Below, in pieces: positions 1 to 11,429 of a DNA stretch of 64,000 nt. Origin of the DNA: Asterella californica. Its lineage: Eukaryota > Streptophyta > Marchantiopsida > Marchantiales > Aytoniaceae. Under the pieces are notes generated by a model. The model saw only the letters and a program-made list of their open reading frames with translations. It did not search any database and had not been told where the DNA came from. The translations under genes were made by a program, and so were the position numbers. The first letter of the stretch is position 1. Every line of letters begins with the position of its first letter. Where the stretch lies: NCBI GenBank assembly GCA_036924285.1, contig JAYKYS010000011.1:8432001-8496000 (forward strand), read 5' to 3'.

Positions 1-693
1 GGTCAAATAGCTGTCTGAGTATCAAAAATTGTCTCAATATCTTTACCCAGAACTTTTGTGTCGATATCTTGATGCTAGAATTTGATTTCAAGCTGAAACT
101 TCGTGTGTGTGCTCAGGGGCCTCTTTTACATGTAGGAGAAGTTTAGAATTCTAAACCTTCACATATTTCTCAATCTTGAGTGTCAAGGTTCGCCGTCTGA
201 TGTTATCATTGCTAGTTAAGCCTAAACTTTGCTTCCTGAACATATCAGAAGAGCCAAGAGACCTGTATGAGTGTTTTACAGTGTCACCTTGTAACCTGAA
301 GCCTATCCTTTTGAGTAAACCAGTCACAGCTAGATCCCTAGTGCTTCCCTGAGTAAACATATCACAACCTTCAAAGTCATAACACAGCCAGAAGGTTCCG
401 TCCTTCCCAAGAAAACTCTCACCTTGACAATGCGCTGGTGTTTCATAGGAGCAGTTTTCTGATATTCTGAGTCTTTGAGCATGAGCTTTTCAATCTGCAT
501 GATCTGGAGTTGAAGATTTACTTGCACACCGTGTGTTTTATCTTTGCCGGATCGAAATCGTGGACCAAGATCAAAATCGTGGTGGTGTGTTTTCTTGCGA
601 TCCGTATTCTGTATGTGGTTTTCGTCCTCCTCTTCACGATCGTATCACAGCTAGAAGGTTTCGCCCTTCTCAAGAAGTTCTCGCCATGACATC
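1..693 (+). repeat. Truncated LTR 3' ends, plus orientation
   Basis: The first 429 bases match the 3' part of the LTRs at 7,655-8,025 and 21,810-22,241 in order and orientation (blocks such as ctgaaacttcgtgtgtg and the conserved run of leader motifs). The match ends ...CCTTGACA at 429. A possible primer-binding site starting TGGTGTTTCAT follows at 436. A second short LTR end of the same type runs to ...GCCATGACA at 693. The short ORFs here lie inside LTR sequence and are not genes. The 5' part of the first LTR lies outside the window. Confidence 0.7.
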
Positions 694-1625
694 GCCCACA
701 ATTTCTAGTACCCAGATAGCTATTTCGACCTAGAACAGAGAATTGACTCAACCACTTTCGATGATTCTTACAGGATTTAGAGTCTACAGGATGTTGAACG
801 TCTCTGTGACCTCCTGATTGTACATAGTTCTCCAGATCTCGTTCTCTGAAGTTGTTGCTCTAGAATGAGAACTTTTCAGACCCCCTTTGCTTCAGTGGTT
901 GCCGTGAATTACTCACTCACTCAAATGACTTGAAACTTTTTGGACAGTCGTAGCGCTGATGACAGTGAAAGCAACCACGAAAGTTTGAAGCAATTTCCTC
1001 GACTCTGCTGCAATTGACACTGAAAACCTCAAAATCAACAAAAGTGAAACAATTCTGACACAATCCGAACTTCAATTTGGCATAACTCTTTCTTTATTGC
1101 TCCAAATCGATCAAGAATTTCACGGATAGTGACTGGCACGACGAGCTCTATCTTCCTATGCTCTCAGATTTTGCAGTGTCTTCACCAAATGCTCAAACTC
1201 CTCTTTAGACCTCTGCTTCTAAATTTAGAGTTTTACAAAAGACAAAAATGGACCGTGGGAATTCATAGCTCCACTTGGCTGTCCTTTAGTGCCCTAACCC
1301 ACGTGGTAACTTAATTTCATTCATAGACTACCACATCAGTCCTCTAAAGTGCCAACATAAATCTTAAATTACCTAAAAAGACACGCAACTCTGAAAGATA
1401 ACTTAAACCAGCTAGAAAGCGTACATGGGCGATAAGTAAGTACAACCCATGAGCTTAAACTCTATCAACATGGCAAACTTAAGTTGTGTACTTTGAACAT
1501 CAAAGATAAGTATGAATTCACTTGCACAAGCGTGTGAATGTTTGAACAAGATAAATAGCATACTATCAACTTATTAGGACTCAAAACATATAACACAACG
1601 GTGTTAACATATGCATAAAGTATAT
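694..1625 (-). repeat. Truncated LTR, minus orientation
   Basis: This segment matches, in reverse orientation, the LTR bodies at 33,894-35,218 and 46,488-47,763. Shared blocks include the cagaccccctctgcttcag stretch, the aagtggagctatgaactcc stretch and the gtgttaacac stretch. Neither terminus is intact. It sits head-to-head with the plus-orientation LTR ends to its left, so this corner of the window is a junction of at least two broken elements. Confidence 0.75.
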
Positions 1626-1638
1626 ATTTAATAAGTAT

Positions 1639-1854
1639 AATGCCGAAGGTCGTATTGCTCGTTGGAAAATCCTTCTAACAGAATATGATTACGTAATCGA
1701 AGATAGACCAGGGAAAAAACATGCGAATGCTGATCTTTTGTCAAGGGCTTATGATAATGAGGGAGAAGAACCGTTTGATGATTCATTTCCAGACGAACAT
1801 CTGATGAGAGACTCCTTTCATCATCTTCTTCCTTCGGGCGACATATACTCGTAA
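1639..1854 (+). pseudogene. Ty3-type pol fragment (RNase H C-terminus), separate lineage
   Basis: An open frame without a start codon encodes about 71 residues ending in TAA. It contains GRIARWKILLTEYDY and PGKKHANADLLSRA, the usual end of a Ty3/gypsy RNase H domain just before integrase (the N-A-D-x-L-S-R motif). The frame then runs through an acidic stretch to a stop. The wording is closer to ordinary Ty3 elements than to the other elements here, which have the variant GKDNPVADMLSRAR. It is therefore a remnant of a different Ty3 lineage, joined on its left to LTR sequence. It is not a complete gene. Confidence 0.8.
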
Positions 1855-3476
1855 TCAGACGCGGTTACGAAACCTCAAAATGAAACCAATTACGCAGAAA
1901 ATAACAAGATTACTATAAACTATAGTCCTTGGAAAATAGAATACCTCAGCCGCCTTTTAGAGTTGATGATATTTACTATATTATATTTAAATTCAATCGA
2001 CTTAAAGAAATAATATTATATTACATTAACTTAGAAACGTTTGTTACATATTATTACAATTTATATATACCCAAAAAGGATAGTAAGTCTGGGGTAAACG
2101 GAAGACTTTGACCCGATTTCCGTTTGTCCTCTTCCTTCTCTGGCGAGAGACTCCAAAAGGGGCATGCATAATTTTCCCTCACTCGCGTCCGCCTGCATTC
2201 TGGCATCTGAACTTTGCGAGTCAGAGCATGGACTTTTCAGAGTATGAAATGATTTTGTTCGCACATGAAAGCAAAGCAGGTGTACTCAACTTTATGGAAA
2301 GCTGAAAAAGCTGGGACCCCCAAGTATGATTTTCCCTTGGGAAAATCTTCGGGATCATGTTCTGACGTGCACGATGAGGAGTAAGACCTAAAGGTAACTA
2401 ACGAAGCAGTCAAAACACTTTCCGACTGTTAAAGCGGCGTGCAAAATGTCAGGCACAATATCAAGAAGTGGAACTTAAGTTTGCTTCATCATCGGTGTCA
2501 ACCTGGAGACTGCTGAATCACAAATAAAGATTGATATGCTTCTTGTTTACGCAATGCGATGCAATGTGCCTCAGCTAGTAAACTTGGGCAGTGACAACGT
2601 GAAGCTTGGTACCCAAAGAATTGAACACCAAGTTCGCAGCTAAGTTTTTGCTACTCAGGACAGATCCTTCTGCAGAACTCAGAGTATGCCGTGTCAACTT
2701 ACGATGCAGATCTGTGAACACTACCTAACACTCAAATCCAACAGGATACGCTTGCACTATGTGGTTTCACTGTCTACTCGTTGCAAAAGATAAGGACAGC
2801 AGTTAAAACGTCTTCATCTTACGCATAATTCACCTAAACAGAGCATCTGAAGTACTTCACCTCTACTTCATCACCAAGAACCAAGATATGCGAAGTTTTC
2901 AGACATGCAGGTGTTAACGGTGTAGCGTGATCATTACAGAAATTTCTCGGCCTGTCTGGTTCTCTGGTTCAGTCCTCGTGATAGTTCTCACTCCTTTGCT
3001 CAAGACAAGCTGGTTGAAGGTCATCTTAAAGGAAAACTAGCGCAGTTCAATTCTAAGATGCTCTATATTTAACTGTTAAACCTCGCAAACAAGAGCAATA
3101 ACTTCTTATGGCACCCTAGTTGCAGCGCACTTCTATCCAAGTGCTTGCTGATCCCAAAAAAAGTAAAAACTCCAATTAAACAGTAAACCAGCTGCAGCCG
3201 ACTACATAAGAAGACTGCATAACGTACAATTAAAGTTTTCGTGCAGTCTATTACTTGTTGTAAAGTACACGCCAATTTCAGCTGTGAAGGCAATGGTTAT
3301 TACTACTTGCAGCTTAACCCCAGCATGCGCAAGAAGCAACACTTCGAGTGACAGAACAACAGCTCAGAATCATTTTCAAGACATTATCCGCGAAACTCGC
3401 GTTTAGGACAAAGCATAAGCAGAGGGTGTAAGTGGAAAAATACATATAATCACGGCAACTGATAATCCTTTTTGGT
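1855..3476. other. Unassigned sequence
   Basis: I recognise no gene, RNA or repeat boundary here. The stretch at 2,060-2,330 has short overlapping ORFs on both strands with no family resemblance. A frame at about 2,275-2,375 (plus) could be an exon of the same gene as the candidate exon at 3,502, but no splice chain could be built. The 3,060-3,300 stretch shows only a shadow-type minus ORF. Confidence 0.4.
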
Positions 3477-3501
3477 GTGCATGTTTACATATGCTATTCA
3501 G

Positions 3502-3734
3502 ACAACTGTTCTGATTTCCTACGTTCCAGCTGCGATGCACAGGAGAAATCATATCAAGATCGTGTTGCATCTTCGTGTTTTGCAGACACGGCGACTATAA
3601 CTCCAAAGTCAGAACATGAACTAGGTGCAACAATAGAGCAATCGTCATCCTGCTCTACCAAGGGTAAGGGACTTGAAGCTATGAACAGATTTAAACCAAA
3701 GAGCGATTCTTCGAGAAAGTCATCAGCGGGATAA
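3502..3734 (+). CDS. Possible terminal exon of an unrecognised gene
   Basis: After a splice-acceptor-like stretch (T-rich tract ending ctattcag at 3,501) an open frame encodes about 77 residues and stops at TAA 3,732-3,734. Its composition is protein-like: polar, rich in Ser and Lys, with a basic serine-rich tail (FKPKSDSSRKSSAG). I do not recognise a family. Upstream exons, if any, would lie in 2,200-3,480. The arrangement would be convergent with the minus-strand L18a-like gene whose stop is at 3,993. It could equally be a chance ORF. Confidence 0.3.
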
Positions 3735-3992
3735 AACTACAGAACACGCTCAACATATACAACAGTATTTTGTAAATTACTTTTTACATCCGACTAGACT
3801 TTGGCCCTTGGCCGCATGATCGACAAAGGAGGCCCTCAGATTTCCTCCCACCAACACTCGCAATCAGTCTTGATGATACTACATACTGCCTCTACTGTAG
3901 AGTGGCTGAAAGATATGACTGGGCCGCCTGATTTGATCTTGAATGTTGGGGCAAACAGAAAGAACGAGAGAAGATAGAGGGAGAGCTTTTCG

Positions 3993-4457
3993 TCACCACA
4001 TCTCTCCAGCCTTGGAGCCGCCAGCCAAGAGGCAGATAAGAGACGCAATGGTGCACGCCAGGAGGCCAGCCTTCTCTCTCGTATCGTGACCCAAGCAGAA
4101 ATATATGACGACGCCGATATACCATGGAATTATGCAGAAGAACCCGAGGATGAATAAGAACCAACCAAATCCCATGCCACAAAACGGAAGAGGATCCGAT
4201 CTCTGAAAGTGCTCTCCTCCGAGAAGCGGATGACCCTGGACTAATCTCTCGTGAACTCCACGCATCGCGTGGGGTACGTAGCTACCGTCAGCATAGTGCG
4301 GTGCTTGGCTGGGTGGAACTGGCTGTGGGAAATCCGGCTGCCCCTGGAACGTTCCATAGTAAGCAGGCGACTGATCCACAACGGGATAGTGTGCTTGCTG
4401 CTGCTGCTGCGCCCATTGTGTATTCTGCTCTCCCTTCTCGGGATCGGAGCTCCCCAT
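3993..4457 (-). CDS. 60S ribosomal protein L18a-like protein (plant membrane protein)
   Basis: A complete 154-residue protein in one exon. The ATG at 4,457 is chosen because the frame further upstream has only a GTG. The N-terminal half is hydrophilic and Gln/Pro/Tyr-rich, with the family motif FPQPVPP (residues 43-49). It is followed by GHPLLGGEH (75-83), then PFCGMGFGWFLFILGFF, a Trp-Tyr turn (PWYIG) and REKAGLLACTIASL. That gives two or three membrane segments between about 95 and 147. It ends in Trp, which I recall as usual for the family. Despite the name, the family is not a ribosome component; members are small plant membrane proteins of poorly known role. Length and motifs are normal, with no stop or frameshift, so the gene is probably functional. 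A GTGAGC 31 bases upstream of the ATG resembles a donor, so a 5' UTR intron cannot be excluded. Confidence 0.9.
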   Translation of the reverse strand: MGSSDPEKGEQNTQWAQQQQQAHYPVVDQSPAYYGTFQGQPDFPQPVPPSQAPHYADGSYVPHAMRGVHERLVQGHPLLGGEHFQRSDPLPFCGMGFGWFLFILGFFCIIPWYIGVVIYFCLGHDTREKAGLLACTIASLICLLAGGSKAGEMW

Positions 4458-5079
4458 CGATTTCGTCTTCTCGTTCCTAACGCTCACCTTCTCTCGATAA
4501 GATGTATCTCTCTTCCTCCGCTTCCTTGGATGAGCGTTGTGTCTGTCGATGCGTGCACTCCCTCCCCGTCTCTCTTTCCTCGCGGCAAGCCTTCTTCTCT
4601 ATCACGTCTCCGCATGTATATTCGGTGCCTTGTTCGTGCCTTCCCTCTCTCGTCTCCCGTGCTGCCTGCCTGTCTCTACCGTGCTCCGCCTGCATCCACG
4701 AGGCAGAACGCGACAAATCCGGACGTTCAAAGGCGCCTACATAGTTGCCAACTCCTGGGATTCCCCGGGCATGTCCAACCACAGCTTTACTCGATGATGT
4801 CGTGATTACAGCAAAGTCGTCTTTCTACACAAATAGCTACAGTTATTCAGAATCTAAGAATAGCTGTTGTTATAATAGGTGGTGTCAAAGTTAGGATAAG
4901 TAGCGATTATTCTCTTACGCGCGTGCTGTAATCGCGGCTAACGACCGATTATGACGTGACAACATTTAAGAAACTTGTTTTAAAGTCGGAATTTAAAGTA
5001 ACTACAACAGTTTTCTCAAGACACCTTCTTGAGATAGTTCAGTTCGCTGTGAAATATTCTCGAGATAGCTAAGTTCATT
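4458..5079. other. 5' leader and upstream region of the L18a-like gene
   Basis: Directly upstream of the minus-strand start (4,458 to about 4,790) the minus strand is purine-rich, with many GA/GAGA runs, as is common in plant 5' leaders and core promoters. The ORFs here are mirror readings of that biased sequence. 4,800-5,079 is AT-rich intergenic DNA. I see no clear TATA box or terminator. Confidence 0.4.
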
Positions 5080-5493
5080 GTGAAGTATGCCGAAAGAATC
5101 TTATCATCACTGAGTCTATGTTTTCATTATTTTTTGTCGTCTTGGTTTACATCGCTTCTTCATCATCTTCTTTATATCATATCACATGTTTCGGATCACA
5201 AACAATTATTAGAGATCCTTAAGGAGATTGTAGAGATGCGTGTGATGTTAGCCTCGTCTAGTGATGAAAGTTCTTTCAATTTTGATGAATCAAGTGGAAA
5301 AGATGGAGAGGATGATAATTCGAGAGGAAAACAAGAGGTTGTTTCTAGGAGTTTTTCCGATGAAGATAGAGAGATCTTTGATTCACATTCTGATGAAAAA
5401 TTTATAGAGTTATATCAGATACTGTATACATCTCGTTATTTAGAAGGCAAGAAGAAACCTACATGGACAAAAATGAAAAAGGATGTTTTATGA
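5080..5493 (+). CDS. Hypothetical 137-residue ORF
   Basis: An open frame of 137 codons from ATG 5,080 to TGA. The first 50 residues are hydrophobic and could form one or two membrane segments or be untranslated. The second half is strongly acidic and Ser-rich (SSDESSFNFDESSGKDGEDD) and ends basic (KKKPTWTKMKKDVL). I do not recognise a family. It has no transposon motif I can name, although broken elements lie on both sides. Coding status is uncertain. Confidence 0.3.
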   Translation: MKYAERILSSLSLCFHYFLSSWFTSLLHHLLYIISHVSDHKQLLEILKEIVEMRVMLASSSDESSFNFDESSGKDGEDDNSRGKQEVVSRSFSDEDREIFDSHSDEKFIELYQILYTSRYLEGKKKPTWTKMKKDVL

Positions 5494-6627
5494 TACGCGA
5501 TGATTCATAATATTAATTTCTTTCCGAGACAGTTTGGAAGCTTTCAAGAATGTCAGCACAGTAGCTTTAAGTAGCAACAATTAGTTTTGACAACATTCGA
5601 TTTCTAGCAACAATTGGATTGTCACATAGTTTATCTATGAATCAGATCTGATTCAATTTTGTAACTGTGCAACGTCTTTGTTATAAAGATAAATTTTGAT
5701 TATTGAAAGATTGTTGTTTTCTTTTTGGACTATTAAGGAAGTGCAGCTAAGGATCATATAAATACTATGAAGTGTAATGTTGGAGATTGAGTGTTGCTAT
5801 ACAAAGACATAAAACTTGTGACTATTGCATCTTCTCGGTTTTGTTTTCAAACAAGTGTCATGGAGAAGATGTGAGAGAAGAAAGAGTCATTGTGGAAGTG
5901 TTTCAATAGATAGATGATCATTGTATTCTTCTTTTTTCTTTCAATGGGCGTCGATACTGTAGTATCCTTGGATTTCTCTTTTAGTCCATTGTAGCGTAAA
6001 AGATTTCGTTTCCCAAGAAGATTTACACTAGTATCGCTGCTCTACCACACGGCTTCCAGACCCAGTGCTCTGGACCCAAACATACAAATACTACCTAAAA
6101 TACTACACAATTATCCACGAAGAAGTCTGGGAAGACAATTACTCCTTCCGGATCACGGCTTCCAATCTTCTCACGATGGTCTTCCTGAAGCAATTCTCGG
6201 CTTCCGGGGGTTCAACTCGGCTTCTGACACCTCCAGAAGACTGTCCCGGTTTGTAGATGCTAAATTACTACTCTCTATCACACATTGCTCTTACAATTTC
6301 CAACGGAGTTAGATTAATCACAAGGTGTATGCCCTTGTAGCCTTCCCAAGCTTATGTCTCCGGAAACGGTCTTCTGACAGCACTACAACGACATTCACTT
6401 TCACTAACACTTAATAGAAGTTTCGGAAATCCAATAGAAGAAGATAGAAAGATGAGAAGAAGAGGGAAGAAGGAGAAGAAGAGAAAATCTAAACAAGAGG
6501 AAAAGGAGAAATTAAGATTCCGACAGGCTTCGTGTGGTGTCCACAATTTGCAAGATTGGAGATTTTTTCGAAAATTTTAAGTTAATGACGTGTCTATATA
6601 ATTGAAGTAACCTTATTACTTAAGATT
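5494..6627. other. Intergenic DNA, partly GAAGAC/GTCTTC-rich
   Basis: No gene recognised. From about 6,020 the sequence becomes rich in cttcc, gaagac and gtcttc words. This resembles 17,342-19,190 on the other side of element A, so the two are probably halves of one host sequence split by that insertion. The last 64 bases before the insertion (6,568-6,631) recur exactly at 13,811-13,874. Confidence 0.45.
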
Positions 6628-6631
6628 ACGT

Positions 6632-8025
6632 TGTCGCGCTACTTGGCGGCTACATGCTTGACTTCTACTCCGACGCTTGAGTTTAGTAGTTCTAGAAGTT
6701 AGTTCATATTACTTCTAGTCCTTTATACATATGTTTGACACCTTTGCATACGGTGTTGACACTATTGTGTTATATATTTTGAGTCTTAGTAGGTTGATAG
6801 TATGTTATCTATCTTGTTCAAGCACTCCTGCGCTTGTGCAAATGATATCATGCTTATCTATGTTGTGAAAGTACATAACTTAGGGTTTCCATGCTGATAG
6901 AGGTTTAAGCTCATGGGTTGTACTTACTTGTCACCCATGCACGCTTTCTAGATTGGTTAAGTTATCTTTTAGGGTTACGAGTTATTTTACATGCCTTCGC
7001 GTGAAGTTTAAGATTTACGCTGGCACTTTAGGGGCTGACGTGGTAGCCTTTGAGTGAAGTTGAGTTACCACGTGGATTAGGGCACTAAAGGACAACCAAG
7101 TGGAGCTATGAACTCCCATTGGTCTGTTTTTGTCTTTAGTTTAACTCTAAATTTAGAAACAGAGCTCTAAAGGAGAGTTCGAGCATTTGGTGAGGGGACT
7201 TCGAAATCTGAGTGCACAGGAGGGTAGAGCTCGTCATGCCAAGCACTTCCAGTGAAATTTTCGATCGATTTGAGGCAATAAAGACGAAGTTATGACCAAT
7301 TGAAGTTCAAATTGTGCTAGAATTGAATCACTTTTGTTGGATTTAGGGTTGTCAGTGTCACTTGCAGCAGATTTGAGGAAATTGCTTCAAAACTTCGAGG
7401 TTGTGTTCTCTGCCAGCAGTCCTACGATTTTCCAAAAAGTTTCGCATCGATTGATTGACTGAGTAATTTGGGGCGGCCGCTGAAGCAGAGGGGGTCTGAA
7501 AAGCTCTTAATCTAGAGCAGCGACTTCAGAGGAGGAGATCAGGAGTTCTGTGTACAGTCAGGAGTCCCAACTTTCACAGGGGTGTTCAGCATCCTGTAGA
7601 CTCCAAATCTTGTAAGAATATTTGAAATTGATCGAGCCAATCTTCTGTTCTAGGTCAGAATAGCTGTCTAGGTACCAGAAATTGCCATAATTTTCTTACT
7701 CAGAACTTTTCTGTCAACATCTCGGTGTCAGAATTTGATCTCAGGCTGAAACTTCGTGTGTGAGTTCAATAGTACCTCATTTGCATGTAGGGGAATTTTA
7801 GAAGTCTAAACCTTCATAGTTTTCTTCTCCGTGAGTGTCAAAGTTCGCCACCGGATCTTATTACTGCCAGCTAGATCTGAATTTCGCTTTCTGAGCATAT
7901 TACTAGATCTTACACATCTGTGTGAGTGCTTATAGCCTTATTGTGACCTGAAAGCCAACCTCTTGAGTAAACAACCACAGTCAGAAGCCCGGCGCTTTCC
8001 TAGGTAGACGGATCACACTCCGACA
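6632..8025 (+). repeat. 5' LTR of element A
   Basis: 1,394 bases from TGTCGCGCTACTTGG to ACTCCGACA. The start is fixed by the solo LTR at 46,488-47,763, which begins with the same bases; the end is fixed by the ACGT-flanked right edge at 17,337. A TATATATTT motif about 140 bases in is a possible promoter element. It is identical, as far as I can read, to 13,875-15,268. Confidence 0.85.
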
Positions 8026-8036
8026 TACTCTCTTTT

Positions 8037-8055
8037 TGGTGAACTCTACGTGAAA
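8037..8055 (+). promoter_or_regulatory. Putative primer-binding site of element A
   Basis: TGGTGAACTCTACGTGAAA begins with TGG, as expected for pairing to a tRNA CCA end, shortly after the LTR. The same motif, with one base changed, starts exactly 2 bases after the Y LTR end at 39,796 (minus). I could not match it to a particular tRNA. Confidence 0.5.
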
Positions 8056-8101
8056 CACCTAGGGTGGGAGTTTTCTTGAGAGTGTTACAGGATCAGATAT
8101 C

Positions 8102-9361
8102 ATGGCCAACCAAGGATCATCAAGTGGAGGTGCTACTACTGCTCAACAACCTGTTCAGCTTGATGCTGCTACGATGAAGATGTTCCAGGCTTTTTCCATG
8201 TTTATGCAGCAGCAGCAGAGCACAGAGAGGAAGGAGGTATTAGCAACCAAGGCGTTGCAATCTGTGGTGCATCAGATGGACCAGTTCAAAGGGACAGATA
8301 TTTCCAAGTACGTGCGATACTATGCTAGGGAGATGGAGGTGAATAAGGTACTTGAGAAGGAGATGGTGGAGAACTTTGAACTTGCTGTTGTACTTGAGAT
8401 TCGTGGGCGTGTGAAGGAGCTCAAGCAGCAGCAAGGACAGAGTTGGGAGAGCTTTATGCGAGCTTTGAAGGAGGAGTACTACACTGAAGATTCAGAGAGG
8501 GTGGCCAAGAGAACGTTCTTGGAGTGGGTGGTGAAGCCTAACAAAGGTTTGTCTGTAAATGAGCTGTTAAGAGAGTTTGATCGTCAGTATGCTCAGCTTT
8601 CTAGGACAGAGAAGCTTACACTAGAGGTGGAGAAGACCGAGCTTTTCCTACAAGCGGCGGACGTGACTATTCAGGAGAAGCTTGAGTTGTTGCTGGAAGA
8701 CAAGAGTGAGGAGAGAGGATTGAAGACTGATTGGAAGGAGGTTGAAGAGGCTGTTTCTTTGCTGGCCAAGAGACAGAGAAGAAGGGACAAGGTGGTGGTA
8801 AGTGAAGCAGCACCTCTGATAATTCCTGTCAAGCAGTTGCCTACTAAGCCCGCTTTGGTAATTGCTAGAGAGGAAGACTCACCGCTTGATGAGTTGATTA
8901 AGGGTATGAAGGAGCTTAAGCTTAAGCTCACTAGGTTAGAAGAGAAGGAGCAGAATGTACAACCTGCTATGCAAAGACCTCAAATGAGAGAAAGCTTTGT
9001 TCATCGTTGTATATGGTGTGATAGCCTAGACCATGTAAGAAGAGATTGTGGGGAGTTTTCAGATGCATTGAGGAAGGATCTGATCTTCTTCAAAGATGGT
9101 AAGATCCATCTGAGAGAGACTGGGATGATGTTGGGAACCAACTTTGGCAAGGGTGGTATGAAAAGACTTGTGAGTGAAATATCAGCATCACATGCTGTTT
9201 TTCTTGTGAATGCTGCTACCTGTGGAGTAAAAGTGGAGATGGAGAGAGAGAAAAGGACTACTGGATTGTGGTCTGATGTAGTGCGGTCCGTAGCTAGAAC
9301 AGAGCTAGACAAGGATGTGCTACGAAGGGTTGGCAACTCAATTCGAGAAACTACAGGATAG
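8102..9361 (+). pseudogene. gag: gag of element A (capsid and zinc knuckle), interrupted by TAG
   Basis: The ATG at 8,102 opens a 419-codon frame. The N-terminus is low-complexity and Gln-rich (FMQQQQ), followed by a helical capsid-like region of the retrotransposon-gag type (residues about 45-210). One CCHC zinc knuckle, CIWCDSLDHVRRDC, is near residue 302 (C-x2-C-x4-H-x4-C). A conserved stretch TNFGKGGMKRL follows near residue 345. Gag would package element RNA. The frame ends at a TAG (9,359) that replaces a Trp codon conserved in Y and Z. Reading continues in the same frame beyond it, so this is a nonsense mutation within a longer gag-pol frame. Confidence 0.85.
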
Positions 9362-9370
9362 AATGACCCT

Positions 9371-10447
9371 GTGGATACTATGTCAGTGCATGCTTATGTT
9401 GCAAGAAGTCAGCATGAAGCTGTACTAGAAGAAAAACGCAGGAGGGAGGATGCAGGTGAGGCTTCTACAGCCAAACGGCCTGCTACAAGGAGTGAAAAGG
9501 CTAGACCAGAGACAAGGCAGGAGACAACACCTACTCGAGAGGAGACTATGGAGGATCTACCACCTACAACACCCAAGGAGAAGGAGAGAAGCAAGGAGAA
9601 GGATAAGATGCCTGCATACAAACTTCAGTCTGACATTGAGATTGCTACAGACTTGAAGCAGGTGTTAGAGAACCGTATCTTGAATGGGAAGGTTGAGTTT
9701 ACTTTGGGTGAGATTCTTGGGATTGCAAAGCGTGAGTTCCATGAGGTTATCATAGATATCATCAAGAGGAAACGTCAGATTTTGGGTGAAGCAGCTACGC
9801 TTAATGCTCTAGGGACCAAACTGTCGGATGATGAGGAAGATGAGATTGCTGGTTACTGCTCTCAAGTATCGGAGGGGAGATCTTATCAGCACGTGAGGTT
9901 TGAAAATGAGGTGGAAGTATCGCAGAAGAGCCATTACTCTCACAACCATTGGGCAAGAGCAACCACAGAGACCTTAGTGAAGCTGGGAGATCTAGAGGAA
10001 CCTGTGGTGACGTTGATTGATCATGGCTCAGAGATTAATCTGATGTCTAAGGAGCTGTACAAGCATGGGAGATGGCCCATAGACACCGACCATGGATGGC
10101 TTATCCGCGCTGCCAACAACCAGAGGGGAGAACTCTATGGTGCTTGTCCCAACATCAAGGTAACTGTGGGTGACATCAGTGATGTTCAGAGTTTCTTTGT
10201 ACAAGACATGTCAACCTATCCTATCATTCTAGGGTAGCCTTACATTACTGCTGTTAGAATGGAGACACGAGTTATGGATGATGGTTCAGCCTATGCTAGG
10301 ATACGTAGTAGAGACGGCAAAAGAGCTGTTCAGTTTTTGACCGTTGCTGTAGAACATGAGAGGAATCGTGATAGCTTGAGAGACCGTCCACTGCCTAAGA
10401 TTACTCAGGAGTTAGAGAGTCTAAGGGTTTTGGCAGAGTACCATTGA
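9371..10447 (+). pseudogene. gag C-terminus and aspartic protease region of element A
   Basis: Continues the frame of the upstream gag. A basic/acidic hinge (KEKERSKEKDKMPAYKL) leads to a conserved helical stretch ending IIDIIKRKRQI, then the protease: HNHWARATTETLVKLG, active-site LIDHGSEINLMS, flap-side GELYGACPNIKV, and YPIILG. The catalytic triplet is Asp-His-Gly, not Asp-Ser/Thr-Gly. A TAG (10,235-10,237) interrupts the frame right after ILG, where other copies have Gln. The frame resumes to about 10,447 (METRVMDDGS...) and then shifts. The protease would mature Gag-Pol, but this copy is broken. Confidence 0.8.
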
Positions 10448-11429
10448 AGAGCGAGACTTCAACGATACAGTAGAGCTAGGATTCTCGCCTGATCCAGTAG
10501 AGCATGAAGCTTTATCCACTAGCTTCTTAGGATTGACGTCATGTGGATCAGTATGTTATAGGAAGGTAGAGAATCTGAAGAGGTTTGAGAGGCAACATGT
10601 GAAGTATGTACAGCAGTCTTTGTGGGATAGTGAAGAATTAGCAGGAGATGAATACATATCTGGAGTGGTTGAAGAGCAGTATTTGGTAGATACTATAAGG
10701 GAGTTGAAATCTATAGTAGAAAGTTGTATAGATGATGTAGATAGAGTGGTGAGAGTGAGCTCCAAGGAGCTTTATAATGTAATTGATAAGTTTATAGATC
10801 GACAAGAGGTGTATGTGGAGACCAAATACAAGTCAGTGGCAAAGAAAGTCAAACCAGTGGCTTTGTCTTTACCACTCGATTACAATCAGAAGATGGAGCA
10901 AGCTGCACGAGAACCGACGCTCAAAGGACCGAGAAGAATTGGGCACCAGTTCACAGAAACAACACTGAAGGAGCTAAGGATTGGAGGTGATGGATTTCTT
11001 ACTGAGCAAGAGAAGAAGAGCTTCAGGGAAATGCTATCTAGGCATGGTAAGGCGTTTGCGTTTGAGTCACATGAAGTAGGATGTGTAGATCCAAGTGTAG
11101 TTGCACCTATGGTAATCTTTACTATACCGCATGTGCCTTGGAATCTACGTCCTATCCTTGTACCTAGAGCTCATCTACCAAAGTTGATAGACTTACTCAA
11201 TGAGAGGATTAGGATGGGTATCTTGGAACCATCTATAGCTCCCTACTCTAGCAGATGGTTTACTGTTCCGAAGAAGAATGGAGCTTTGAGATTCATTCAA
11301 GATATGCAGCCATTTAACAAGGTGACTATCAGGAATATGGGTATAGGACCTATTGTAGACGAGTTTGTAGAGGCTTTTGTGTGCTGGTCGTGCTATCTAT
11401 TCAATGGGAGACTTATATTCAGGTTATGA
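10448..11429 (+). pseudogene. Protease-RT linker and N-terminal reverse transcriptase of element A
   Basis: After a frameshift near 10,440 the frame covers a linker of about 110 residues with no known domain (FERQHVKYVQQSL...TKYKSVAKKVKPV). It then enters RT: GHQFTETTLKELRIGG, GCVDPSVVAPMV, MGILEPSIAPYSSRWFTVPKK and ALRFIQDMQPFNKVTIRN. The last two are the usual Ty3 'S.W..pvpKK.G..R...D.r.lN..t' block. Near 11,385 one extra base shifts the frame. RT continues in the frame that opens at 11,377. Confidence 0.8.

Noticed and set aside
4251..4805. 184-codon plus-strand ORF over the L18a-like gene
   Set aside because: It is antisense to a well-supported gene and its 5' leader, and it has no family resemblance.
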